Shown: in pieces, positions 1 through 9,935 of the stretch
How positions within the stretch are numbered: the first letter of the stretch is position 1
How the letters are laid out: each line of letters starts with the position of its first letter
Assembly (NCBI GenBank): GCA_037127315.1
Contig: JBBBDQ010000443.1
Location: 1,677,001-1,741,000 of the forward strand
Direction of reading: 5' to 3'
Origin: Ascarosepion bandense
Lineage: Eukaryota; Mollusca; Cephalopoda; Sepiida; Sepiidae
DNA length: 64,000 nucleotides
The notes under the pieces: model-generated
Told to the model about the DNA's origin: nothing
Database searches by the model: none
Seen by the model: the letters and a program-made list of their open reading frames with translations, nothing else
Program-made: the position numbers and the translations under genes

Positions 1-34
1 TGTTATTCTAAGCAAATTAACTGAGTTGCATTTA

Positions 35-221
35 CACTACCGGCCATAATAATTAGGTCACCCCAGTGTTTTAAAAAATTATGTATTTCATACTATTTTT
101 TAGTATTTATTGCCAAATGAATAATTGTAAATGAAAATAGAATGGTTCTTTTGTTAATATTGCACAATAACATGTGCATCAAATTAATTTATAAATATTT
201 AATAATTACCTATATTGCAGT
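35..221 (+). mobile_element. Tc1/mariner-type MITE, left arm
   Basis: The arm begins after a TA dinucleotide (33-34) with cactaccggccataataatt, the same terminus that starts the repeats at 40999-41868 and matches the inverted end near 42698. Sequence similarity to the 41868 element continues to about position 221 and then breaks directly into SINE sequence. No transposase is visible. This is a truncated, non-autonomous copy; the superfamily call rests on the TA target and the terminus style. Confidence 0.7.
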
Positions 222-324
222 TTCAAGGCAACCTACTGCGGGATAATCTTCTGCCCAGTCAGTCATGTCTCTTTCGAGACATGATCGCCCAAGCGTGTTT
301 CACGTATGGCACTTAACTGACTGA
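222..324 (+). mobile_element. tRNA-SINE, 3' fragment
   Basis: Contains only the 3' domain of the common SINE in this window: ggcaacctactgcgggataa, then the catgtctctttcgagacatg hairpin, ending in cttaactgactga. The tRNA-like head is absent and the fragment abuts the truncated MITE arm, so this is a deletion or rearrangement product. Confidence 0.8.
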
Positions 325-877
325 TATATAAAGTCACACTGTAAAACTAAAGCATGAAAAAAATTCTCACACGAAAAAATTTGTAGACAGCTTTGCAATG
401 GAAAAAATAATCCCAGAAAACAAAAATATTTGTTATATGAATGCGAGAATTCTACTCGACTGGTAGGGATATCACAATAGATAAGCCACACTGAAAAAAT
501 CAGAAAGCCTATATAAAGGACTTTGAAAGTCACAACTAGTGTTTCAGGTGAGAAATTATACTTTATTGGCAATATGACTTGTAATGTCTCATTCTACAAT
601 AAGGGAGGGTAAAAGGCTAAGGGGGGTTATGTGCTAAAAAATACCACAAACTTATTCAGTACTGACTGGATGACATTTTTTGAGCTTTGGGATTTGCCTA
701 TTAACGTTTAATGCAATTTAATGCATCATTGGATCGAGTCAATGAAAAATTAGACAGACTTGAAAAATAGGTGTAATTGTAAAGATAAACCATTTAAAAT
801 GTGCAGCACCAGCAGTGGATGCAAAGAAAAAAAAATTGTATTTGTGCAAATTTTTTAACTGAATTAAACAAGCGTTC
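325..877. other. Unassigned sequence
   Basis: No family recognised. A short stretch around 720-770 can be read as a coiled-coil-like peptide (SLDRVNEKLDRLEK) and could be gag debris of the downstream Gypsy element, but this is a guess. Stops occur in all frames. Confidence 0.3.
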
Positions 878-1180
878 GGATGTGTGTTGTGGTGCAGTGG
901 ATATCAACTCGGAACGAGAAATTGGGAAGCTGAGTTTGAATTCCAGCTGAATTCATTGCATTCACTTACGTGCAAATACCCTTGGGAAAGGTATTAGTCT
1001 GTCTCTTCCTTCCAGTTATGGGTTAAATAACAGGACAGATTGGGTTCTATAGCCTTGGCTGGCAACCAGTCTATTGCAGAAAGCAATGGCAACCTACTGC
1101 GGGATAATCTTCTGCCCAGTCAGTCATGTCTCTTTAGAGACATGATTGTCCAAGCGTGTTTCACGTATGGCATTTAACTG
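878..1180 (+). mobile_element. tRNA-derived SINE, full length, with TSD
   Basis: The tRNA-like head has a box A-like segment (tggtgcagtggata) and a box B-like segment (gagtttgaattcc), followed by the shared body and the 3' hairpin domain (catgtctctttagagacatg). It is flanked by 12-bp direct repeats with one mismatch: aaacaagcgttc at 866-877 and aaacaagtgttc at 1181-1192. That is a target-site duplication expected from LINE-mediated insertion. Transcription would be by RNA polymerase III if the promoter still works. Confidence 0.88.
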
Positions 1181-1344
1181 AAACAAGTGTTCAGGATCTC
1201 ATTAATACCCGTTACCAAGTCCTGAGGAAATATTTTAGAAGTTGAATAGTGGAAAAATCTTTTTGAATGTTGGATCTTTTTGAAGTGTATTTACAAATAC
1301 AGGTTGAAGAAGAAAGTGGGTTCTAGCTATATTTCAACAAACTA

Positions 1345-1760
1345 TAGATACCATACTTGCAGATTGTGATTTTGCAGTGGCTTATCTGAATGAGATATTA
1401 ATTAAAAGTGTATCTAAGGAGCTGCATATCAGGTATGTGAAAACAGTTTTTGAAAAAATGCAAGAGTACAGGTTCAAACTCAGTGAAGAAAAGTGCAAAT
1501 TGTTTTTGTATAAAATTAAGTACCTAAGACAAATCATTGACAAAAATGGTCATCAACCAAATCCATCAAGGGCAAGTGCAATTAAGAATATGCCTCTCCC
1601 AACAAGTGCTACTAGTTTATAATCTTTTCTGGAACAAGCAAACTACTATCAAATTTATGTAACTAATATGCAGAATTTCAGAATTCCCTTGAACAACTTA
1701 ATAAAAAATGCTCAAAGTGGAACTAGATTGATAAGTTTCAGAAGGTGTTCAAAGAAATAG
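1345..1760 (+). pseudogene. Ty3/Gypsy reverse transcriptase fragment
   Basis: The reading begins FQQTIDTIL and continues through AYLNEILIKS, which aligns with the Gypsy RT catalytic segment VYLDDILV; the first catalytic Asp of the YxDD box reads as Asn here. Then follow EEKCKLF, IKYLRQIIDKNG and the AIKNMPLPTS block typical of the RT thumb and connection. A stop at 1621 interrupts the frame before a SFLEQANYYQ stretch. It is part of a decayed element continuing through RNase H and integrase to the LTR at 3821. It is not functional. Confidence 0.85.
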
Positions 1761-1814
1761 AAAAATACTAACACCAAACTTATCATTAGCATAGTACAAA
1801 CCAAAATAAGAAAT

Positions 1815-2275
1815 TTTAGTGGCTTCAGATGCTAGTGATTTTGGTATAGGAACAGTAATTTTACATAAATATGGTGATAGTAATAAGAAAGCTGTTGCAT
1901 ATGCTTTGCCTTTACTGCTACAGCCAGATAAAAAAAGGTATTAATAATAATATTTGCAGTGGAAAAAATTTCACAAATTTGTACACAAAGAGTTTTTGGC
2001 TGCAGATAAACCATAAACCTCTATTATTAATTTATGCTTCAAAAATAGGAATTCCTGTGCATACAGCAAATAGATTAAAATGCTGGTGTTCTATTTTATT
2101 AAATCACAATTTTAGGAGGGAATACCAACCATCCAAAAAAATTAACATGTGTGGATGGGTTATCAATGTTGATGTCAAAAATACTGAACCATTTAAAGAC
2201 ACTGTCATTGCAGCATTAAAAATTGAAATACAAATAAAAAACATATTATATAGTGTAAGACACAAATTACCCTGG
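1815..2275 (+). pseudogene. Ty3/Gypsy RNase H fragment
   Basis: Starts with VASDASDFGIGTVI, the RNase H motif around the first catalytic Asp (Gypsy consensus DASxxGxGxVL), then AVAYA and, after a frameshift, NHKPLLLIYASKIGIPVHTA, matching the Gypsy DHKPL...SKxGIP...ANRLxRW block. The Asp of DHKPL reads as Asn. It keeps the expected order after RT. Frameshifts and stops make it a pseudogene. Confidence 0.85.
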
Positions 2276-2399
2276 AAATAAGTAAAAGAAAAACAAATGA
2301 AGAAGTGTTTATTGTGGAAATAAAAAAATAACTAAAGGAAAGTAAGATCTGAACGATTACTCGCTATGTGACAGAGTACTGATCTTTGCACAAAAAGTA

Positions 2400-3095
2400 G
2401 TAATACTGAGTATATTACAAAAGCAGAAATTAAATGAATTTCATAGTGGATATATGGGAATTTCAAGGACAAAATCTCTTAGAAGTTATGCATACTAAAC
2501 CAAAATGGATTAAGACATTGAAAAAGTCATAAAAACCTGGCAGCAAAATTACCTACCATGAAATTACAAACTTGGCCAAAGACCTACTCCATGGTCAAGA
2601 CTGCACAAAGATTTTTGCAGGTTCAATAAACAGATCACATTACCTGCTGATAGTTCTACTAAGTGGCATGAAATACAAAAACCAACTTCTTCAGTCACAG
2701 TGAATATTTACATGAACTGTTGGCAAGAATTGGCATTACGGATATCACGGTCTCAGATAATGGTACACAATTCCCTACTCACAAATTTGAAGATTTTTGT
2801 AAAATGTTCTTGATTAAACATATTACTATCCTGTTGTATCACCCGAATGGATAAGCTGAACAGTTTATTGGTTCTTTCAAGAAATCTTTGAAAAAAGCAA
2901 ATCATGAAAAAGTGAATAAAGAAGCACTACAAAAATTCTTGAGAATTTACTGGATAATGCCAAATCTCAAAACATCATCAGACATGTCACCTGCAGAATT
3001 AATGTTCGCAACAAAAATTAAATTAAAAAATGTTCGACAAGTTGTTACCAAGTCAAAAAAGAATAAGAATATATAACAAAAAGGATGCCAAATTT
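2400..3095 (+). pseudogene. Ty3/Gypsy integrase fragment
   Basis: A zinc-finger-like H2C2 segment (EFHSGYMGISRTKSL) is followed by the core with SDNGTQFPTHKFEDFC and an ILLYHPNG stretch (Gypsy consensus: xDNGxQFxSxEF...HP.SNGxAE), then SFKKSLKKA and MSPAELMFATKI. Internal stops and frameshifts are present, for example a stop where the Gln of NGQAE is expected. A tRNA-SINE has inserted just downstream. Confidence 0.85.
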
Positions 3096-3143
3096 TTTCG
3101 AAATTTCCATAAAAAATATTTTTTGGCATGTATAAAGATATAA

Positions 3144-3447
3144 GGGTGTGCATCATGGTGCAGTGGATATCGGCTCGGAACGAGAAATCGGGAAGCCGAG
3201 TTCGAATTCCAGTAGAATTCCTTGCATTCACTTACGCGCAAATACTCTGGGGAAAGTTATTAATCCGTCTCTTCCTTCCAGTTATGGGTTAAATAACAGG
3301 ACAAATTGGGTTCTGTAGCCTTGGTCGGCAACCAGTCTGCCGCAGAAAGCAATGGCAATCTACTGTGGGATAATCTTCTGCCCAGTCAGTCATGTCTCTT
3401 TCGAGACATGATCGCCCAAGCGTATATCATGTATGGCACTTAACTAA
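3144..3447 (+). mobile_element. tRNA-derived SINE, full length, perfect 12-bp TSD
   Basis: Complete SINE with tRNA-like head (catggtgcagtggatatcgg; box B-like gagttcgaattcc), body and 3' hairpin domain. Identical 12-bp flanks ataaagatataa lie at 3132-3143 and 3448-3459. It sits inside the Gypsy pol/3' region and so is younger than that insertion. Confidence 0.92.
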
Positions 3448-3808
3448 ATAAAGATATAAAAGAAATGTGGGAAGATGGCATAGTTATGTCATGAATCCAA
3501 AAGATTATATACATGGTTAAAGGAAAAAAATGGGAACACAAATGACCTCATAATCAGCTAAAGAAAAGTTTTACTGAAGAAAGGCTTAAAAAATGGAAGA
3601 ACCTATGAAAGTACTGTACCATGTTTCTACGACCTCTAGAATTCATTCGTTGACCGTACAAGCAAGATTTCAAGAAAAAAGGAAATGTAGAAAACTACTA
3701 GAGGTTGATCGTAAATGTAAAAAATACAAAGTACTTTGGCCAACTTACCAGAAAGAAGAATTGGTGATCATAAATAAATAAAATATCTATTAATAAAAAG
3801 AAATCTCA

Positions 3809-3820
3809 AAAAGGGGATAT
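3809..3820 (+). promoter_or_regulatory. Polypurine tract of the Gypsy element
   Basis: The purine run aaaaaggggata lies immediately upstream of the LTR start (TGTA at 3821). This is the position of the plus-strand primer in LTR retrotransposons. Confidence 0.7.
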
Positions 3821-3918
3821 TGTAAAGTAAATCACCCTCCACCCGGTGACTATAATGAACTCATCTACATGCTTAAATAACGAACTCAAATGAGTCTAAA
3901 ATCTTGTTGGAGTCAGTC

Positions 3919-4450
3919 TTTTTTTTTTTTTTTTTTTTTTATAAGCGTTTCACCCCGAGCAAGGCATGTCACTGCCACTACTGCGCAGGGGGCGACATAG
4001 AGTGGAGAAAGGATGATTAAATATAGGAAATGTCAGAGGGTGGGTGATAGGCGGGTAAGGATACAGAGAATGAGGGTTGGGTAGATGAGAGTGTTCTGAG
4101 AATAATTGGGAGTTAGTGTGATAGGAGGCGTCTATTGACCCTACATTTAAACACCTGGAGATTGTAGCTGTCGGGAAAGCAGACTTGTGGAAGGGAGTTC
4201 CACAGGCGGGAAGCGCGAAAAGAAGCTGTTGGAGTAGAATTTACGGTTACACCTTATTTGTTTAACTGTAAAAGGGTGGGACCTAGTTGCTAATCTAGTA
4301 TCTCGTGTAAATTCCTGCTTAGGTGGCACCAGTGCAATCGTTTCACCTCAAGAACAGGAGTATTGCCTCTGGTGTGAAAAGGGTTATATGACAGGAGAGC
4401 AGAAGAAAAGGAGAACTAGGTACAGGAGAGAAACATTAGAATTGAAGAGA
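3919..4450 (-). mobile_element. CR1-like LINE, 5'-truncated, nested in LTR
   Basis: Starts with a poly-T run (antisense tail), then ttcaccccgagcaaggca, the reverse complement of the 3' end seen at 6560. Further in, the minus strand encodes the C-terminal RT tail: PPKQEFTRDTRLATRSHPFTVK at about 4261-4327, as in the copy at 5978-6591. No catalytic domain is present. Confidence 0.8.
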
Positions 4451-4464
4451 TAAAAGTTGGAAAT

Positions 4465-4690
4465 TGATGTTGCACTTAAACTTTTGGAGATTGTAGCTAT
4501 CAAGGAAGCAAGTATGTGGAAGGGAATTCCATAGGCTGGAAGTGTGAGAAAAGAAACTGTTAGTATAGAAGAGGCAGTTACATTTGACTGTAAAAAGAGT
4601 GGGACCTCATTGCTAATCTAGCTCAAGTAAATTCAGAGTGGGACCTAATTGCTAATCTAGCTCAAGTAAATTCAGAGCATTTGTTACAGA
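4465..4690 (-). mobile_element. Degraded CR1-like fragment
   Basis: A second, more diverged minus-strand copy of the same C-terminal coding and 3' UTR region. It contains the recurring words ggaagggaattcca and gtgggacct, with a 39-bp segment around 4596-4678 present twice in tandem. It may be an older insertion or a local duplication of the neighbouring copy. Confidence 0.6.
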
Positions 4691-5282
4691 TATCATGGCA
4701 AGTGCCTAAGCAAGATTTTATATTATAACCAATAGAAAGAGTTATAACAATTACTTATTCAGATTTATCATAACATAATAATATTCAACGGCTTTCTAAA
4801 GGTTTCTTCAAATAAACCTGTGATCATGTTTAATTTACACCCTTTGTGTGTCAAGTCTAGTTATTGACCAACCCTGACATTTCATCACCAAGGTTTTTGT
4901 AAACTACTTTTATTTATGTCTTAGACATTATTTCTTTTTCTCTACAGATACAGTTCAGTTACAAAGATACTTCGGTAAATTTTTGTTTTAAGTCCCGAAG
5001 GCTTTTCCCCTTTCAAATTTATTTAAAATAACATTATTTCTGTGCAAATGTATATGCTGAACTCAAATCAACAATTAGTCACGTGACCAGGTTCACTTAT
5101 ATATAGAGTGAGTCGGTTGAACTTGGCAGTTAGTGTGAGCTGAGGGCTACCGTTAACAACCGTGATTACTTACTAACTCAACCACCCATATTGTTGCAAT
5201 CTAGTATGGACTATTTATATTGTATCTACGAATAAAGGTATTATTTCAACATCTGTGTATTGTTTTACCACTTGACGATACA

Positions 5283-5459
5283 ATAAAAATTTAACTGAAA
5301 ATCAAGAGAAAATTGCAGAGACAGATTAACGATAAAGAAGTAAAAGCTAAAATGTAAATATTGTAATGACAAACACTAACCAAAAATAGAAAAGCTCACA
5401 TATAAAAAAAAACATTTTCAAACAGTGAAAGACAGAAGAAAGGACTATCAACTGCAAGA
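5283..5459. other. Unassigned A-rich spacer
   Basis: Sequence between the LTR end and the Helitron; no recognisable feature. Confidence 0.4.
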
Positions 5460-5948
5460 TCTAAACTTATTTATAAGTGGAACTTTGTCTGTGTGTGTGT
5501 GTGTGTGTCTATAGATGCTGAAACGGCTGAACCAATTTTCTTGAAAATTTATACAGTTGTACTATAAGCGTCTGCAAGTGTTCTTAGCTAGGTTTTGTGT
5601 CGAGGTACCCCTGATAAATATCGATAATCAAAAAAATCAAGTTATAGAAGGAGTGGTCCGATTTTAATCAAATTTGATACACTCATAGACAAAGACATAA
5701 GAAAAGATATTCAGAAGTTTCAAGGTTGCAGTTCTTACAATAGTGCAGAAAATTTGATATCGATACCAGGAAATCAAAATTTGACTGACATCCATTCATT
5801 TTTCTTTCAGTCTACGTTTTCGCTTTAACTGGAAATAACTATTGCTTTTTAGTCTATCGTGCCAGCATCCAAAGAGTCTGAGCTCCAGGACCATGGATTA
5901 GTTTTAAAGCTTTCATTACACCCGAGCAACGCCAGGTTATACTGCTAG
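5460..5948 (+). mobile_element. Non-autonomous Helitron-like element
   Basis: Starts TC (tctaaacttatttataa) after an A and ends CTAG before a T, as Helitrons do when they insert at AT. A GC-rich imperfect hairpin (cccgagcaacgccagg here; cccgagcaacgccggg in other copies) lies about 8-9 nt before the terminal CTAG. The 5' third carries a (GT)n tract and the conserved block aaccaattttcttgaaaatt. There is no Rep/helicase coding. This copy lacks the internal AT tract and some central sequence seen in the copy at 23069. Confidence 0.75.
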
Positions 5949-5977
5949 TATATATTAAATGAAAAACAAATACAAGA

Positions 5978-6591
5978 GGTGCCCCTGCCGTTCTCCTCAG
6001 TGTTCTTGACAAGCTCCAAAGGAGAGTCTGTAATGTGATAGGTACTGATCTGGCGACTCGACTGCAGCCACTTCCCCATCGTCAAAATGTGGCCTCCCTT
6101 TGTCTCTTCTATAAATACTTCCATGGCTTCTGCTCAGATGAGCTTAAGTCACTTATGCCTCCTCAACAGGTGTTTACTCGTGCAACCAGACTGGCAACTG
6201 GGTCCCACCCATTCACAGTCAGGTTAGCCAAACGCAGACGACAATTCTACTCCTGCAGCTTCCTCTCTCGCACTTCCCGCCTGTGGAACTCACTCCCGTA
6301 TTCTTGCTTTCCTGACGGCTACAACCTCCAGAAATTTAAATGCAAAGTCAACTCATCTACTAACCACTGGCCTCTAGATCTCTCCCCTCCCCTGTATAAC
6401 CTTCCCTTTCTCTCCACCTATGTATCTGTCATTGCACCTGCTTTCTCAGCTTTCTATTGTTCCTTTCTAACTAGTTTGTACTCTTCACTCTTTTCTAATT
6501 AATCTTTTTACATTTATGTAACCCCCTGCACATCAGTGGCGTTTCCGCCTTGCTCGGGGTGAAATGATTAAAAAAAAAAATTAAAAAAAAT
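5978..6591 (+). pseudogene. CR1-like LINE, C-terminal RT tail and 3' UTR
   Basis: The frame reads LDKLQRRVCNVIG, then LATRLQPLPHRQNVASL, FYKYFHG, TRATRLATGSHPFTVRL and SRLWNSLPYSCFPDGYNLQKF, the conserved region after the RT domain in CR1/L2/Jockey-type LINEs. The 3' UTR ends cttgctcggggtgaaatgatt followed by poly-A. It is 5'-truncated, as usual for LINE insertions, and has no upstream catalytic domain. Exact clade is uncertain. Confidence 0.85.
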
Positions 6592-7105
6592 AATACATCA
6601 GTCTGACTGCCAAGTATTAGACCGGCGGGGTGACTCAACTCAACTCAACTCCACCCCGAGAGGCATATTCTTCCGGTATTCATAATAATAGGAAGAGTTC
6701 ATTATAGTCCGAAAAGGGTAAGTTCCATAACAATATGTAAGTAAAAGAACAAAAACCTGATTTATTAAATTCCCTCTGATCAGTCCCCAAACTATCATCA
6801 ATCACAATGAACGGATTTATTCTCAAAGAGATTCTGTGCCTTTAAAAGAATATTAGGCCTTAAACTCCCACCTGACCTCAAGTGAAATTCTTATATACAA
6901 TCCATCACTAAAGATGCAGATAAAATGATTGGCTCCTAGTAAATAACTGATTCTTCATACTATCCTTTACTATTATAAGACTCAGATCGGCCAAAAATGG
7001 AGTACGGTTGCTATATTTGAATGGGAGCTACCCATTCCTTACTTTCCAGTCTTGATAGAGTTTAAAAACGTCTCTGAGTTTTTGTTGAAGATGAATTATT
7101 TTCCA
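6592..7105. other. Unassigned sequence with (actca)n patch
   Basis: A short block at 6602-6653 (gactgccaagtattagaccg, then actcaactcaactcaact) recurs inverted at about 17449-17495, so it is repeat-derived. Nothing else recognised. Confidence 0.4.
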
Positions 7106-7250
7106 CCCTTCAACCTCTCTCTCATTGCTTTATCGCTACTTCCATGGAAAGTGCTCAGACAAACAACATTTCTTGGTTCCGCAAGATCTAACCTTCACAG
7201 CTATGACCCACCATGCCACTTTACATTGTAGCAAATCACTCCGAATTTCA
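7106..7250 (+). pseudogene. CR1-like C-terminal fragment
   Basis: Reads LSLIALYRYFHGKCSD then VPQDLTFTAMTHHATLH, a diverged relative of the FYKYFHG...TRATRLATGSH region of the CR1-like copies nearby. Short and broken; it is followed directly by family D. Confidence 0.55.
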
Positions 7251-7795
7251 ATGGTGAGAGGTCCTGGGTATAACGGTAAAATGCCTCCAGCAGCAAGGCC
7301 TCTCATTGGGAGGTTGTGAGGAGCATGGAACCACCTCTTAATTGCTGTTGTTCCCAGGTCCACCCCGACCTGGAGTGGTAGCACCTGTTAGGCTCCCAGT
7401 AATGGGTAAATAGTTAACCCCCAAATTGGGATCAAAACACTGTGAAAGTATAAAAATACACTTTTAGAGAAATATATACATAAAAATAGACATTTATAGA
7501 AATATATACATTTTTTGGATGAAAGATATCACCAACAATACAGTTTTTAATAAAAAACTATGACCATAATACATTTTTGAATATTCTCAACAAAACATTT
7601 ATGAATACAAAACTAGAAGACATTTTCAGTTTTCTAAAATAAAAAAGAATAAAAACAAAAAATTTTCATTAAAATGTGACAAAATCAACCTTCTCACTAT
7701 AACCGAACACTAAAAAAATACCTTAAAACCTACCTTTTTGGCATTAAATAACCCAGAGAGGTTGAAATGCCGTTAAACAAAACTCAATGGTGAGA
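7251..7795 (+). mobile_element. Family D dispersed repeat, near full length
   Basis: Shares its whole length with 52134-52680: head ggtcctgggtataacggtaa, then gaggttgtgaggagcatgga, a middle with cccccaaattggg, an A-rich body of repeated imperfect aaaaatagacttttatagaa units, and the end ggttgaaatgccgttaaa. No open frame, TIRs or LTRs, so probably a SINE-like or other non-coding retroposon. Identity to a named family unknown. Confidence 0.65.
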
Positions 7796-7869
7796 AGTTC
7801 TACTCAAACAGCTTTTCCCATGAACCTTTGCCATGTGGGCAATGTGTGACTTCAGGCCCTTCCCCAATC

Positions 7870-8190
7870 TGAACACCACATGATTTCCAGGCAGAGTTGC
7901 TTCTGTTGTTCTACCAGCATCATGAGAATAAATTTCTTCAACACTTTCCACATGCACAAATCCTTCATTAATAAGAAATGCTTATTCTCACTTTGGTTTG
8001 TGGATGGCCTGTCTGAGTGCCCCTCACTCTCGACTGAGAGGATATTATGTTTGTACCACTCTTTGATCTAAGTTTTGTCCACAACATCATCGCTAAAGGA
8101 CTGCTGAATATCCTGGATGGTTTGGAACTTAATGCACTATCTTCATGCGATGTTTTCAGTCATCTTGCATAAAAATGAAAATCAAATGTG
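7870..8190 (-). pseudogene. Mariner-like transposase N-terminal relic
   Basis: On the minus strand one reads SFSDDVVDKT, a stop, IKEWYKHN, SVESEGHSDRPSTNQ, resembling the HTH region of mariner/SETMAR-type transposases (EWxKRFKxGRxSVExxxRSGRPST). It continues to EEIYSHDAGRTTEA. No catalytic DDD domain follows. The call is by motif resemblance only. Confidence 0.5.
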
Positions 8191-8557
8191 TGTGCACTAC
8201 ATGTCTGTATCCTAGATGTAACTGACGGTAACTGTGCTGGAATGGTGGCGTCATCCTTCACCCAAAGGATTTTGCCCAAGCAGCATTAGTTTTGGTGGGA
8301 AAAATAAATTTGCACTTTTTTTTGAATGCACCTCATTTGTAAAGTTTCCTGATGGGCAATACTTCAATCCATAGGGTTCCCAAGTATTTAAATAAAATCC
8401 TTAGCCACAAAAACATTTTCCATTACTGGAACGCAGCTCTTCATCCCAAGTTGGTTGATCAAACTGAGAGAAATCAAAAAGTGGGTAATTTTATATCGAT
8501 TTACATTCATCTAAGAAAATATTTTTATCTTGTAAGGAAATATTTTGTTGGTTGTTT
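8191..8557. other. Unassigned sequence
   Basis: No family recognised. It may include debris of the mariner element to its left. Confidence 0.3.
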
Positions 8558-8635
8558 TGTTTTTATGGCATATCAACTTCGGCGGGTCATTTATTGCCAA
8601 CTAAATTTTATTTATTTATGACTGGTAATATCTTT
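8558..8635 (-). mobile_element. Family D 3' fragment
   Basis: The words tatggcatatcaac and gggtcatttattgccaa are the reverse complement of the family D 3' end (compare 7743-7783). Confidence 0.55.
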
Positions 8636-8689
8636 TTCTTTCAACAATTTATTGTTGTTTTTATATAAGTTTTGTGTCTAGTAATACTT

Positions 8690-9043
8690 TTTTCTTTTTG
8701 ACTATAAAGATTCATTGGGATTTGTTTTTAAGGGCAGGGTCCCCAAGTCCTACCCTGTTATTTAATCCATAACTGGAGGGAAGGGAAGGGACGGATTAAT
8801 ACCTTCCCAAGGGTACCAGTGCTTAAGTGAATGTAGGGTATTCAACTGGAATTCGAACTCGGCTCACTGATTTCTCTTTCCGAGCCGATATCCACTGCAC
8901 CACAACATACATCCGTCACTAAACGCTTACAGCACCTGGTATTCTCAAGTGGTCACCCATCTAAGTACTGACCAGGTTCAACATTGCTTAACTTCGGTGA
9001 TCGAGCGAGAACCGGTGTATTCAACGTGATATGGCCGTAAGCC
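8690..9043 (-). mobile_element. Composite 5S rRNA-tRNA SINE
   Basis: Read on the minus strand: a 5S rRNA-like head of about 120 nt (9043 down to about 8924, including gaagttaagcaatgttgaac, gggtgacca and taccaggtgctgta). A short linker leads to a tRNA-like segment (gtggtgcagtggatatcgg, box B-like gagttcgaattcc), then the SINE body (cccttgggaaggtattaatc), then a distinct 3' tail with gtaggacttggggaccctgc. The same order and junction occur at 27005-27293 and 44277-44636, so the composite was copied as a unit. Confidence 0.85.
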
Positions 9044-9320
9044 ATCTTGTAAGTAGATATAATTACCACTTAATATTTTCAACAAAATGATACAAAACAA
9101 ATTCAAAATACAATCTAGCCTAAAATTTTACAAAAGATTTATTCCACAGTAATAAAATAATAACAAATGATTGATTGTAGAAAGGTAGACTTTTCCAATG
9201 AGTCCACGTGTCTACATTTTTAAACAAGAAAAGTATTACCTGCATGGGTCACTGCAAGAAATTCTCCAGGTGAAACAAAAGGAGGATTTCTGTTGACAGC
9301 ATAAGTTTATATAATCACTG
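9044..9320. other. Unassigned sequence
   Basis: AT-rich, no family recognised. Confidence 0.3.
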
Positions 9321-9605
9321 GTCAGCTGATTAATTAGTTAATGAGACCCTCAATAGGCACTTCCCTTTAGATCCAATATTTTTTTAATATTAATAAGTGT
9401 GTGAGATTTCATAAAACTTACACTTTCAACCCAGCATATTTATATATTAATGAATTCGTGAAACCTTCAATATGAACTTGAAATCCAATCTATTCTTAAA
9501 ATAAGTTTATAAGACCTTCAATAAGCCCTACTCTTGAGATCCAATGTATTTTTATATTAATGAGTTCATGAGACCTTCAATAAGCCCTACTTTTTAAAGC
9601 CTGTG
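9321..9605. repeat. Degenerate tandem repeat, about 75-bp period
   Basis: About four diverged units share ttcatgagaccttcaataag, ccctactcttgagatcca and tattaatgag. The same words recur in the ~180-bp repeat at 13143-13500, so both are parts of one older repeat family. Confidence 0.6.
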
Positions 9606-9935
9606 TGCTACTAAATACAAAATAATTTTTTCAGTGTAATACAAAAATTGCCCCAAGTGACATATTGTGTAACAAATAAGCAAGATTATTTACAGAATTT
9701 AGCATCTGGTTTTATTAATTGAGATTTTCTTTTGTGTAAGTATCAATGGCTACTGCATGTCCCTAGCTTCCCAATTGCTACCCCAACCACCCCGACACAT
9801 ACATGAATACACATCTCTTTCTGGATATCTTGATGTGAGGTCTTTTGTGAATTTAGAGCTATTAATCAAATATTATATGCAAGTGAATGAATGTCACAGA
9901 TATAACAAAGATAATCCACATTATTTTATGTATAT

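Larger units (their letters stand above)
3821..5282 (+). repeat. 3' LTR of the Gypsy element, with nested insertions
   Basis: Begins TGTA right after the polypurine tract and ends TACA at 5279-5282, giving the TG...CA ends of an LTR. Near its 3' end it has a TATA-like box (tatatata, about 5098-5105) and an AATAAA signal at 5231-5236. The apparent length is inflated by CR1-like sequence nested between about 3919 and 4690. A segment at 4950-5075 recurs at 34353-34460. No 5' LTR was seen upstream, so the left end is lost. Confidence 0.72.
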
